Both the position numbers and the translations under genes were made by a program. From Aspidapion aeneum (Eukaryota; Arthropoda; Insecta; Coleoptera; Brentidae), in NCBI GenBank assembly GCA_963576565.1, contig OY755044.1, forward strand, positions 55,709,783-55,773,782: DNA of 64,000 nt, read 5' to 3'. This document shows, one piece after another, positions 43,009 through 53,884 of this stretch (position 1 is its first letter; each line of letters starts with the position of its first letter). Below the pieces are notes generated by a model. That model ran no database searches. It saw only the letters and a list, made by a program, of their open reading frames with translations, and had not been told where the DNA came from.

Positions 43009-43193
43009 GCGGATTTGAGGGGGGGGGGTAACGTGGTAATTACCCCTCCTAAAACAAAAAATTTGCACTTTTTGTTATTGATTAAAGGGAAAATAGGCGA
43101 ATTTACCCCCCTAGAAAAAAAATTATATTACAAATAATTTTTTCGTCGACTATTACCCCCATCCCCCCCTTAGATTTTCACCCAGATCCGCGC
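43009..43193. mobile_element. MITE-like hairpin with AGCGCGGAT ends and G/C runs
   Basis: AAGCGCGGATTTGAGGGGGG at 43,008 is the approximate complement of CCCCCCTTAGATTT...CAGATCCGCGCTT ending at 43,196. GTAATTACCCC and ATTACCCCC words repeat inside. A related G/C tract occurs at 25.76 kb. Confidence 0.65.
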
Positions 43194-44818
43194 TTGAGTT
43201 GGAACTGATTTTGAGGGCCGGAAACTACAAGATGAAGGAAATGGAGCAGGATGCACCAACAAACTTCTGGGAAAGTAGAAGAGGTTGCAGAGAAACTATG
43301 TTTACATTTCATGTTTACTTTTTTTTGAATAAAACTCAAACTTTGAGCAAACAAATTTTTACTCAAAAATTACTTCAGAATTTTAACACGTAAAATTATA
43401 TTGGCCTATTCGTCCTTCGATTGAAAAAGGCAAATATTGCACTTTTTTGTTTCAAGGCTTCTAAACTTATTAAACGATTTATCCATAATTTACTTCGGTT
43501 TTTATGTCTACCTACCTTTAATTAATCGAACATACCAACTGGCGCCTCCAAGATATCTCGGATTACGTCTTTCGCAAAACCGATAAAAATGCCTGCAGAT
43601 TATAATTCACAGGAAGAAGAAAAACCGGCGTGAGTAAGTTTATAATTATCGCTACTCAGATAACTTGTTAAATGGGGACTCGATAAAAATATTGCCATCT
43701 TTACCCAACTACGAGAAAAGGAGGGTCATAAGCCCAAAGCATAATTTTCATGATCGATGGATATAAGTTTTGTTTGAATATGTATGCATATTTGTATGAC
43801 TATTTCGTGGTTTCATCATAACTAAAAACTACAGATCCCATTGTTGCAGTTAAAATGTCATTTTGTTCGTATCGACACATGCGTAACATGGGTGAAGGGA
43901 TCGGCCCCTGAGAGGATATACAGGTAACATATAAGCTCACATTTTGTTCAAAATTTCTAGAACGCAACCGTGACAAATCAAAAATACGCTTTCTTCACGA
44001 TGCGAGGACATATCGCGCAGGGCTTACTATTATGTCCGATGTAGCAAAAGTATAATTTTACAGCAAAGACAAAAAACACAGAAAGGTTTCGTGTTGGGTT
44101 TGTCGTGTTTCCATTCCTGCGAAAAACACGAGTTTGTAAAAATGTATCAATGAACACACGTCCGGCGTCGATCAGTCGAATATAATTTTTTATATAGCGG
44201 CCGTAACAGGAACCGGCGCGCGGAGCTCAATGGGTTATATGGGGGAGCCAGCACGACATTATTAGCCCTGTATATGTTTTTTAAATTATGATAACCAAAC
44301 CCACCCAAATTTATTGTAAAAATAATAAAAAAATGCAATTGAAAAAGAAAGTCATAATGTATTTTTCTGTAACAGAGCCCTCAAGTTGAAAAATATTTTG
44401 CGGAAAAAAATGTATTTTTACAGTATTTTTAAATAAAAAAAATTACAACACAAACAGCACTTTTTGGGTATATGGGTTTTATTAACAAATTTTTATTTAT
44501 ATTGGGACTTTCCATTCAATCAGGATCGATCGCCCAGTTTCGCCAAGTTTGAGCAGAGTTAAAGCATTTTTAAACAAACACAGGGTATATGGGTATAAAA
44601 TGGGCATAACCAGTAACTGGACTTTTGAAAACTACTAATTATTTCCTAATTCCAAAACCCTTTTTATGGTTTAAAATTTTTGTAGTATAGCAAGTTTATT
44701 TTCGTCTCTATTTTTTTTGTAAATCCTGCAGAAACAAGCTTAGCAAGGCTTAGTAAAATCTCCACTAGAATCTTAGAGAGGAGGGTCTATTTTACTTATA
44801 AAAGAAAAAAATTTCTGC
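43194..44818. other. Intergenic DNA; one weak first-exon candidate
   Basis: At 43,589-43,629 an ATG-led stretch (MPADYNSQEEEKP) runs into a strong splice donor, GC/GTGAGTAAG. It could be a first coding exon on the plus strand, but no partner exon was found in the window. The remaining ORFs on both strands (43,178-43,393; 44,147-44,338) show no family resemblance. Confidence 0.25.
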
Positions 44819-45207
44819 TCATAGCTGCTCCTTTTTTTTGGGGGTAGCCCTAAACACTGCCATGTACGAGGTCTTTATACAGTCAGTGTAACAGCCAAAT
44901 AGAATAAATTCGACAGCGGATTGAATTGAATCAAGAACATCGACTGAGATTTTTAACGAGCAATATTTTTGATAGAAATTTTTTTGTATAGACTTCCGCA
45001 AAAGGGTCTGCTCACATACAACTTCTTTTTTCAAATGAGATAACCCCACTTGTGGCACCTTGTTCGAAAGCTTATCAAAAAAGAAAAACGATAAACTACC
45101 TTTTTTGACACCTGTCAAATATAAAAAAAAATAAAAAAGCTAACCTTTACTTTTTTGCCATTTTTAGACAACAAAAAATATCCTTTTAAGTAAAATTTAT
45201 AATTAAA

Positions 45208-45540
45208 TTAAAAAAGTGGGGGTGGACCCACAAGAAGGGGTCTAGTTAGTAACATCCAACCTCTTTTGCAACTGGTAGACCTAACTTGTGGCAATTTGTT
45301 TGAAAGTTTATCAAAAAAGTATGTTGGTATGTGAATTTTGTCAAAAGCTTTTGAGAAATCGGTGTACACGGCATCAATCTGAGAGCCTCGCTCCATTGTT
45401 TCGAAGACATCCTGAACGTAGTGCAACAAGTTGGTAGCAACGGAGCGACCCTGGTTAATAATATGTTTAAGGCAGGGCCCTAAGGTAGACAATTCGCAAA
45501 GATTGGTTTTTAAAACTATGCATTCAAACTTAAAAAACAC
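45208..45540 (-). pseudogene. Jockey-type LINE RT fragment
   Basis: GRSVATNLLHYVQDVFETMERGSQ and then DAVYTDFSKAFDKI on the minus strand are the RT region around the first catalytic Asp of jockey/R1-group LINEs. The rest of the enzyme is missing. A second partial copy of the following FDKLSNK.PQV block lies at about 45,030-45,100 inside 44,819-45,118, so the fragment has a local duplication. It is clearly non-functional. Confidence 0.8.
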
Positions 45541-45569
45541 TTTTTTCTAGCACCCTCGCAAGCGGCCCA

Positions 45570-47039
45570 ACTAACCCCACCCACGGGGTAAGTTGGGCCA
45601 TACGATGGGGCAAGTTGGGCATGGTTGCATAATTAGGAACTGTATATATGCAACATAAAATAACAGGAAATTCTTAGATTATTTTTATTGATAATCATAA
45701 AATACTAAACTTTAACTTTCTTAAAAAACAAACAATATAAAGTAACCTAATTGTTGCTCTAGTGTGAATTGGAATTACGGTTTTAGCAAAACATAAGTAA
45801 ACCCTGAATCAGCACATGTTTCATGGGCCCAAAACTTGTAAGTTAAACATTGTACCCATTTTTCTTTTGGTTTGCTATTTGAGAATGGTTCCGTGTAGAC
45901 TAGACAAAATGTTTCCTCATCATCATCGCTGTCATCTTTCAGTGTCCTTTTCTGAGCAGTTTTTCTATGCTTCTTTTCTTTAAAGACATTTTTGGTTACA
46001 TATTTTTCTTTTTTTTTCTTTTGTTTTTTTACTTTTTTCACGTTTCAACTCTTTTTTAACCCGAGTTTCAGTTAGTATAGCTATTGACAATTTTCTTCGG
46101 TTGATATTCTTGGTCTTTCTTTCTCCAGCTTTCGGAAAAGCACAAATTTTTTAAATTTCCCTAGATCGATTGGTAATAATAGATCACACAATTTTAAGTC
46201 ACCAGGTGTTTGCCTCAAATTTGAGTTGGAGGGTCTGTGTGATGTCATAAATAAATAAATATAAATAAATAAATGGCGGCTTTTTTACTGATTTTTCACA
46301 ATCTATGGCTTATAACTTCTGGCAACTTAGTTTTACAGAAAAACTAATCGTTTTTTGTTTGCAAGAGAACACCAATCAAGATTGTGAAGAAATTAGCTTT
46401 ATATCTCCAAGACTAACAAAAATACCGCGTGAACAAGTCCACATCTAGGGGGCCTAATTTCCATAAGAGGATAAAAAACAGATAGCATATAGCATATAAT
46501 AATAAGAGACCGCAATATGCCCGATTCCAGACGAAAGCGTTTTAGCGTTGCCAAAGGTAACTTTGATAAATAACTATAGGCGCATGTCGTCTCAGTCTTC
46601 AAGAGGCGGACAATCTAAAACATTTGTTTAGGTCGAGAATCATTACATGACGTGATTTTTAGTCCATCATACGTACGCATGCTGATTTTAACCTTAAAAT
46701 AAAAAAAATGTTTTTAGAAAATGTATGGGGTTAGCTGGGCCGGTGGCCCAACGTGCCCCGAACTTTTTGATTCAACTAGCCCCACACCTACATACAAAAT
46801 TGAGAGAGTCGTCAACCATGTTTGCGTAAATATTAGCATCGTTATAATTTCATTAAACTCGAAACTCTATATAAAATCTGTTCCTTGGAGATACACACAT
46901 CACAGATTCTCACTGCGGACTAATGCATGAGCAAAGGCGACTTTGCCACGTGGGTGGCGCTGGCATCTGACGTCTAATTGTCGAGTTAATAGGGGTGTCT
47001 CAACGTGCCCCTATGCCCAACGAGCCCCGCTCTCCCCTA
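45570..47039. mobile_element. Remnant of a pogo-like DNA transposon
   Basis: GGGGTAAGTTGGGC words occur near the left (45,590-45,625). Their complements, CAACGTGCCCC and GCCCAACGAGCCCC, occur near the right, where the end reads CGCTCTCCCCTA at 47,039. Such GGGG-nAAGTTGGGC ends are usual in insect DNA transposons. A further pair lies inside at 46,728-46,790. The only coding trace is the transposase tail at 45,775-46,041. The left end is not clean. Confidence 0.5.
45775..46041 (-). pseudogene. Pogo-like transposase C-terminal tail (PHD-like finger)
   Basis: A Lys-rich stretch and an acidic DDSDDDE patch are followed by FCLVYTEPFSNSKPKEKWVQ, then KFWAHETCADSG. This is the C-terminal finger of insect pogo/Jerky-type DDE transposases, which normally reads CxxC...GEKWxQCxxCxxWAHExC. 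Two Cys positions are Tyr here (CLVY, CLTY), so the finger would not bind zinc normally. The DDE catalytic domain that should precede it is absent. Confidence 0.65.
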
Positions 47040-47765
47040 CGTGTGAGCCGCGGTCTAGACCGACCCGACCCGACGCCCTACGTAGCATTGTATTACAGAC
47101 CGTCGCAGACACTCATAGAGAAATGTCTCTGCAGACACTGTGCCCAAAAATCAAGGGAACGCCATGTTTTGGGAAGAACATTGACCAAACAAGGTTAAGT
47201 TTTTGTGATTTTGTGCTAATACATATCTAAATACGCGGGTATTTTTATGGCATCATAATGGTGTTTTGGTTGCAAGAGTCGAAGTGAACAAAAAGTCATT
47301 AGGAATAACGCTTTAAAGGTAGAAATATAGCTTCAAGAAAAAAAAACGTATTCATTGTATAAACTTTTTGTTCTGTGGAAACTGATTGCTTTATAAACAA
47401 ACAGTAAATAGGATTGATTTTTAATTAACTGATTTATATGCTAATTGACGATAAGTATCCACTGGCGTAGGCTTTATTTGTTTTTAATATAAAATTCATA
47501 CTCTTTTTTTTTCTTTCAGATTTCCGCTTAAAAATGGAAACAATCTGGCTTTGGTCGTCCACAATAACATGTGTGTTATTTATTATTTTTTTCAGAATGC
47601 TTTATATTTGTATTTTGTGATTTTAATAATTTTAAATTTGATGTCATTTGAATCATGGCTTCAATTCTTTAAACTAATTATTAAAGATTTTTAAGCAAAG
47701 AGCCTTTAGTATGAAAATGTGAAGTTTAAACCTTTTAACTTAAAGCAAACATTTAATTCTCTTCA
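47040..47765. other. Spacer with a short GC-rich segment
   Basis: 47,040-47,195 is GC-richer and open in two overlapping frames. It contains an acceptor-like TATTACAG at 47,090-47,098 and a donor-like AAG/GTTAAG at 47,193. I cannot link it to a gene or family. The rest is AT-rich. Confidence 0.3.
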
Positions 47766-47945
47766 CACTGGCGTATATAGAAAAAAATTCGGGGGGGGGG
47801 GGCGAGACGGTTTCAGGGGAGGGCGAGACCTCCATGAGGCCGTATTTTAGGCTATTTTATGTTTATATTCATAAAATATGTGGAAAATATCAAAAAAAAC
47901 TTAACTTTAAAGGGTGGCCCAGGCCCACCCTTATATACGCCACTG
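47766..47945. mobile_element. MITE with CACTGGCGTATATA ends
   Basis: CACTGGCGTATATAG at 47,766 and its complement TATATACGCCACTG at the right bound about 180 bp with a G-rich inner segment. CAGTGGCGTA-type ends are characteristic of hAT-like elements. A relative end, GCATACGCCTCTGG, stands alone at 14,379. Confidence 0.65.
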
Positions 47946-48320
47946 GTTCTGTATTAAATTTACAAATTAAAAATTAAATTTACAAATGATGATGACTTGA
48001 AGGTAAAGGCAGTAATTGAACAAAGGAGAAACATTTTAAAAAAACACTGGCTACCCATGCTGCCTTTCATAATGGTGGAGTCCCCCAACTTATAGTGAGG
48101 TAAAATCGGTTTATGTCAGATTTGACAAAATTTTGTGTGCATCTAACGTGGAACAAACGTGTGTATATTTCATTAACCAACCTTTCCAAAAAAAAACAAA
48201 GATTACCAGCCACCGTAAAAAAAATTGACTCTTTTATAATAAAATACAAATAAATATTTTTCATCAAAACAACTTGCTTTTATTATTATTAAAATTCCCT
48301 TATTATTCTATACCTTATTC

Positions 48321-48493
48321 ATTTCTATAGGGTTAATGGGAAAAAAGACACCAATTTTGATCACACAACTTTATTTCTTTTCGACAATCCATTTTCGTCT
48401 TCCTAAGGCTAAGGTGTGTAGCCTGAGGAAGACGAAGAAATACAGGTGTGTGATTAAAATTGGTGTCCTTATTTCTATTAACCCTATAGAAAT
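48321..48493. repeat. Hairpin repeat abutting a MITE
   Basis: ATTTCTATAGGGTTAATGG at 48,321 and its complement ending at 48,493 form about 45-bp arms around a core. The core has GTCTTCCTAAGGCT and AGCCTGAGGAAGAC, itself inverted. The minus strand of the core reads CTTAGGA-A-GAC...GTC-GAAA, a broken relative of the hammerhead-like motif. Confidence 0.7.
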
Positions 48494-48496
48494 ATA

Positions 48497-48918
48497 CAGG
48501 GTGTTCATTTTAAAACTTCTCAAACAAGATTTCTCGAAAATGATTTTTTTTTGAGAAAAAGTAAAAACATGTCAATTAATTTATTAAGGAGGAGACATTT
48601 TGGCTTTCTCATAGTTTTTGTAGAACACCGCCTTTGAAAAAATAAGTGAATATGTCAAAAACAAATTGATAGATTTTCAAAATTTGTACACCTTTGTAAA
48701 GATACTTAAGAAACCTTCAAAAAAAGTGTCAATTGACCCACTTTCCATATTCAAATTATAGGGGTAAAATGTTCCCCTCAAAGGGGGTGTGTACTACAAA
48801 AATTAGAAGATAGCCAAAATGTATCCTCCTTAATAAATTAATTGACATGTTTTTGCTTTTTTAAAAAAAAATCATTTTCGAGAAATCTGGAGTGGGAAGT
48901 TTTAAAATGAACACCCTG
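48497..48918. mobile_element. 422-bp MITE, CAGGGTGTTCATTTTAAA ends, TA target
   Basis: CAGGGTGTTCATTTTAAAAC at 48,497 and its complement ending CACCCTG at 48,918 are bordered by TA on each side (48,495-48,496; 48,919-48,920). The arms also share ATGTCAATTAATTTATTAAG near 48,569 and its complement near 48,829, so inverted similarity extends far inside. There is no ORF. It belongs to the Tc1/mariner-like MITE type by target site. Confidence 0.85.
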
Positions 48919-49314
48919 TATATTAAACAGAACGTGAAACCTACAAATACCTTATTAATGCAAAATAACTAAATATAATTACAGCTACTAATTATATAAT
49001 AACCCATAATTAATTAATTTAATATTAAATAAGAATGATCCTTATAATAAATAACAGTATATTAATAATTAAACTCACATATATTTTTAAATACCAACAA
49101 TATATTAGTGCTTAATGTAGCTTTTTTTTAAATATTACCAGACGATTTTGTTTTTATTAACAAAGATTTGTTCCAATTGTTGAAATTTATGAATTGTTAC
49201 CTGCAAACAAATATCTAATAAGCGAAATATGAGCAACGCATTTGGTAACAGTTACAAAATATTTGTTATTGTTACAAAATTCTTCTCTCAGTGTACATAG
49301 CATTCTTAAACGAA
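48919..49314. other. AT-rich spacer, nothing recognised
   Basis: Very AT-rich, with runs of TTAATTAATTTAAT. No ORF, repeat structure or signal that I can support. Confidence 0.5.
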
Positions 49315-49720
49315 ATCGGAGATGATACCCCATCCTTAAAGGTGGGGAGTTTCCAACTTTAGCGCTTTATAATATTGTATTGTCGCTGTAACTGAATGTC
49401 CACACCAAATTTGATGTTGATCGGATATGTACAATTACGTCAAAATTAACTTACAAAAAGGGACAAGGGTTCCGTCGATTTCACTATTTTAAAAATGTAA
49501 TAAAAAATTCTTGATGCTTATCCCCAAAAGTCCCTCTATACCAATTTTGAACGATATCGGACATACTTAGATAGTACCCCCCTCCAGCATTCATAAAGTG
49601 GGGGATCTGTGAACTTCATATCATTATATTGTATTGTCATCGGAACTCTAAGTGTGTATCAAATTTGAAGTTGATCCGATGTCTAGAAGTTGGTTAAAAC
49701 TGAGTTTAAATTGACTGTCA
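49315..49720. repeat. Two diverged copies of a roughly 240-bp direct repeat
   Basis: GATGATACCCCATCCTTAAA...GTATTGTCGCTGTAACT...TTGATGTTGATCGGAT near 49,321-49,428 corresponds to AGATAGTACCCCCCTCC...GTATTGTCATCGGAACT...TTGAAGTTGATCCGAT near 49,569-49,680. Similarity is clear but moderate. No coding sense. Confidence 0.6.
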
Positions 49721-50804
49721 ACAAAGAAATTCAAGGAACCCTAGAAGACGCATCCCTATTATTTAATACGCAAATTCATTCATCATGCATGAAATCTCAG
49801 AAAATTTCGCCGAATCCTCGCAGGCAACACTGTAATAAGTATAAAAGGGAAATCGATGAAAAAACCATGGGCGTGCAGATTTAGTTGAAAATAAAATAAA
49901 TATAGACATTTTCCTATAAAATTTTTGCACCCAAAATCATAAAATTTAAATTAGTGTAAAATATTACCGGTACAGCTTTGACAGCCATTCTATTTAAATG
50001 ATTCTTTTTACAGAATTAATTCTTTTATCGATGTATAATATTAGAAATCAATAACTTATTTACAGCTGGTAATATCCGTAGTTTTGATTTTTATTATTTT
50101 TCCCTAAAGATAAGAAATCTACTTTATATTAATTTTTTCTGGATATAGAAAAGTGTTACTTTAATCCCTAAAATTTAAAACAAGGTAAAAGGGTTTCTTT
50201 TTATTTCAAATTATCAAAGGTGTTTTTTAGCTTTTTACTCTTTCACCTTAGTAATACTTTGCTCTTAGTAAATTTTTTACAGTAAGTAGATTTGTTCTGT
50301 TAAAAAAAGTCAAAAACTCCGAATTATATACTCAGACCTTGAGATATTTATCAACATTTTTGCATCAGGATTTAAAGAGTCTATTTGATCCTCTAGTGTA
50401 CAGGGTGCATTTTCGACACTTTTGGGTGTTTTCGGTTTCTATGTTTATAATATTGATATGCGATGTTTACCATCACTATGCTCTTCAAATTAAAGCACAC
50501 TAAGGTGTAGTCGTTTTTTCTTCAATCTTCTCTAGAAGTTCCCGAAACCACCCAAATGATAAAAATGGAACAGCCTATACTTATAATATAGATTTTTTTG
50601 TTATATTTTATCAGCAAAACTCTTGCCTCGAAATAAAAAGCTTTCGGTTCATTAAAATTATTTTAATATAACTTTTTAAAGCAATTAACTTTTCATTGTT
50701 TTTAGTATTTAAAAATAATAGGTACATAAAGTTTAATAAAGACTTAACTTATTAATACATAAAAATAATCAATATGCAACTACCTAGGATCTAGATTAAC
50801 TTAC
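49721..50804. other. AT-rich DNA downstream of the THAP gene exons
   Basis: The ORF at 49,690-49,884 partly overlaps the repeat and has no domain. Further exons of the minus-strand THAP gene might lie here, but I found none with convincing splice sites. Confidence 0.35.
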
Positions 50805-50907
50805 TTCACATCCATCAGCACATAAGAAACCTGACCTTCCCTTTATATTTATTTGTATTTTGTAGTGAGCTTTAAGACTTTTTCTTTTATTGGTCCATAT
50901 TTTTCTC
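50805..50907 (-). CDS. Candidate fourth exon of the THAP gene
   Basis: On the minus strand a 103-nt stretch encodes RKIWTNKRKSLKAHYKI, then GRSGFLCADGCE, and ends in a good donor (GAA/GTAAGTTAA). With the acceptor at AAG/GAG its phase fits the end of exon 3 (TG plus G gives Trp). The acceptor has a purine-rich upstream and no polypyrimidine tract, which is a serious weakness. It could instead belong to another transcript or be chance. Confidence 0.25.
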
Positions 50908-51320
50908 CTTGCTTTTATTTTACCTTTTACACAATAGGTACCAACAAACAGTACTGACCAAAAGTAGAGAAACCTGTACTGTACCAACTATCAAAGCACA
51001 AGTAATGCATTTGAAAACTTCAATCAATCCAGTTCCAGTGTTTTGGGTATTTTCCGCACAAAATCATGTAGTCTGCTTTTGTCATATTAAAAAAAGCAAC
51101 GTTTTTTTTATGTACTTTTAGGTAAAAATAGCAAGTTCTATTTAAAATAGACATAAAAGTTATGTATCTCCCAAAAATTTCCCGAGAATTGTAGAAAGAA
51201 TAGTCTATAAATAAGAAATTTTAAAAATATCATATTTCAAAACTTTTACCCATATTAATCACTTTTATGACATATACCATAACTTTTACACCTCCTGCTG
51301 TATGCTAATGTTAAACTTAC

Positions 51321-53412
51321 CAAGTTTGCATTGTATCATCTTTTAAGCTGTTAGGGAATTCAATCAAATCATCAAATTGGATATCAGGCCGGATATTTGC
51401 AGATTTGGGAGTGTCAACGGCTGACGATAATGAAGTGGAACTAAAAAAATAATTTATAGGACAAAAATTTTAAATAATCAAGATGATTAATTGCATTTAC
51501 TACAAATAGTCAAATACCTGTAAAGATTTTTTGTAGATATTAAAATTAATTTTAGAAAAAAAAAACTAAATAACGCAAATTATCCGCAAATCTCGAAATT
51601 CAGAGCATTTTACCAAAATCCATTCATTAGTTTATTAAACTCTCGCAATTAGTTTTTTTAGAAAATATTTGGTATGAGTCTGTGTTTTTTTACATTTGCA
51701 AATGTTAAAAAATATGACTTATTCAGTTTTATCAACAAAATACTTTTGATTGCCATAAAAAAATCTATTTAAAAATGAACCAAATAAAATAAAAATAAAA
51801 AAATATTATTTATAATTAAGTGATTATTATACAGGGTGTCCCATAACTTAGGGGCCATAGTGCAGCAGGTGATAGAGGAGGTTATTTCCAAGAAAAAAGT
51901 TTATATAACATGGGGTCAACATACATCTGTTTTTAAGATATAGGATTTATAAAGAGGAGTGGGTGAAAACGGGTTATTCAAAAAAAAATCTGCTACAGCC
52001 AGCTGAATATTCAGCTAAATATGGTACTCCTTTTTTTGATAATATTACAAGTGGAGGAGGTACAGGCTGTCAAAATAACCTCGAAAATGTATAAACAATA
52101 ATATTTTTTTTTAAATTAATTTTTGCTTTCTCTTTTAAAAAATATCAATAATATTTCATTATTATGTCTCGCTAGAGACTTGTTTTTATTAACAAAAAAT
52201 ATTTAAAAAACATTGCATTTAATATGGCATTCATAAAAGTTTATACCAAAAAAATAGTATTTTCTGAAAAAATTGACTGACTAACTTTTTTCAAATTAAT
52301 TTTTTTTAATTAATTTCAATTTATTGCTTTTGTTCTAATACAAGACTACCCAATTTCAAATTTTTACTGCGTTTTTTTAAAAAGTTATTATCACAAAAGT
52401 TAAAAAAATTGCCAACTTTGATGCTCTGTATCTCAACAAAGAAAGTTTTGACTCATGCATTATAGGAAGTTTTTTATCAGACATGACCTTCTCTATCACT
52501 TGTTGGCCTATGGCCCCTAAGTTATGGGACACCCTGTATATACAAACATTATTAAATTTGGCAAATATAAGAATTAAGAACAATATTTTAATCCATTTGA
52601 CTCAAGGCTCTGTTTTAATTATTCACCAGGGTCTATGCAGTAAGTAAGTGAAAAGGAAGTTAAAACTCTTTTTTTTTCTGTGTAAAAGTAGGTACTACCT
52701 TTTTTCTTCTTATAGTTATATTTGTTAATTCTAACTACTTTTTTACATCATTACATGATGATCGAACATCAAAAACAACCAGTGATAATATATTATGTAT
52801 ACTGGATAATAAAAAGAGATAGTTGAATATTTAACTACTAACCACTAGTAGTAAGTAGTTTTCTTAAATTGAACTAGTCTTTAACACCTGACCTTTCTTA
52901 CCTAGAAGACAAAAACTCAAAGTTTTCACTCTTGGCCAAGGCATTTGGTACAAGATAGTGCCTACCAGTAGGTGCTAAACGAACATACTGAGGATCAAAG
53001 TGGTCAGAACAAAGACATGCCCATTTTGACAGATTTTTTTCCTTATTAAGGTCAATAATCTCCCTCCAAAGCTCTCTCTTGTTTGGATCAGATAGTGAAA
53101 ATGGTTGTTTACATAAGAAATATATTTTTTAGAGTTATATATTATTGCCAGAATAAATTAAGAAACTTTTCCAAAAAAACTTAAACACTAGGTGGGAAAA
53201 TAACGGAATTTTTAATAATAAATAATGTTTCTTAAAACTTCTTTGTAAAATAAATCACTAATATTTTGTAAAAAAAGTTATAAACCACACCACTGTCTTA
53301 CCAAATCGTAAACAATATGACGGTTTCTGGAAGAGATTTAATCTTACCGGTGAAATGATAAATCCAGCCACTTCTCGTCACTTTTGTCACACAGAATGCA
53401 TTTCTTAGGCAT
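51321..53412 (-). CDS. THAP-domain protein gene, at least three exons
   Basis: THAP proteins bind DNA through a C2CH zinc finger. Exon 1 (53,348-53,412) starts MPKKCILCDKSDEKW, giving the Cys pair, and ends CACCG/GTAAGAT. Exon 2 (about 52,902-53,102) encodes FSLSDPNKRELW, WACLCSDHFDP and YLVPNALAK: the Trp, the Cys-x2-His pair and the end of the domain. It ends TCTAG/GTAAGA. Exon 3 (51,321-51,440), after acceptor TTTTTTTAG, encodes STSLSSAVDTPKSANIRPDI and ends ACTTG/GTAAGT. All junction phases agree (65, 201 and 120 nt). The weak point is exon 2's left border, where no AG precedes the required base. The coordinates span introns. A 705-bp MITE lies in the second intron. The gene's 3' part is not resolved. 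Confidence 0.75.
51832..52536. mobile_element. 705-bp MITE, CAGGGTGTCCCATAACTTAG ends, TA target
   Basis: Inverted ends of about 30 bp, CAGGGTGTCCCATAACTTAG...CTAAGTTATGGGACACCCTG, are bordered by TA (51,830-51,831; 52,537-52,538). The interior is AT-rich and non-coding. It sits in the intron between exons 2 and 3 of the THAP gene. It is the intact reference for the interrupted copy at 31,889-40,200 and shows a single AGGATTTATAAA where that copy has the duplicated AGGATTTTTAAA. Confidence 0.9.
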
Positions 53413-53884
53413 TTTTAAAGTTATTTAATAAAAAAAATCTTTATTTTGTGATAAATTTTGCAAAAAAACAACGAAAACGCACGTTTATTCGGATAACCTC
53501 TCAAAGGCAACGATAAATGATGCAAGGGTGACGTTTGGTCTACATGGTTGCCGCTATGAATTTTTTTTCAGAAAAATAGCGAACAAATATTAGTTTTTTG
53601 CATTTTACGCGAGAACGTAAGTCGTAGGGCAATATTTAATGTATGAAAAATATTACCCATAGGATTCCCTACAATCGGTCTCCATAGTCTATAGGTCTAC
53701 AACCACACGTTTAGAAGAAAATTTCCAAAAATTATGTTTTTTGCAATTTACGCAAAAACGGTAAGTCATAAAAAAAACTTTATGGACATAAAATGATCAA
53801 GACACAATTCTCTACAATGCGACAATGACAATTTACAACTCTACAACCACATGTGTTGAAGACAGAGGGTGCCGAAAATGACGT
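53413..53884. other. Upstream region of the THAP gene and a two-copy repeat
   Basis: 53,413-53,560 is the likely promoter and 5' leader of the minus-strand THAP gene. I see no clear TATA box. From about 53,590 two diverged copies of a roughly 170-bp block occur (TTTTTGCATTTTACGCGAGA near 53,595 and TTTTTGCAATTTACGCAAAA near 53,737; both followed by CTACAACCACA). The block may be the far edge of the adjacent satellite family. Confidence 0.4.

Noticed and set aside
43178..43393. Overlapping 62- and 64-codon ORFs on both strands
   Set aside because: Short, overlapping and without homology clues.
46943..47230. Two overlapping ORFs that might form an exon
   Set aside because: Open frames come with the GC-rich segment beside the pogo-like end. 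There is only a weak acceptor and a non-consensus donor and no recognisable protein.
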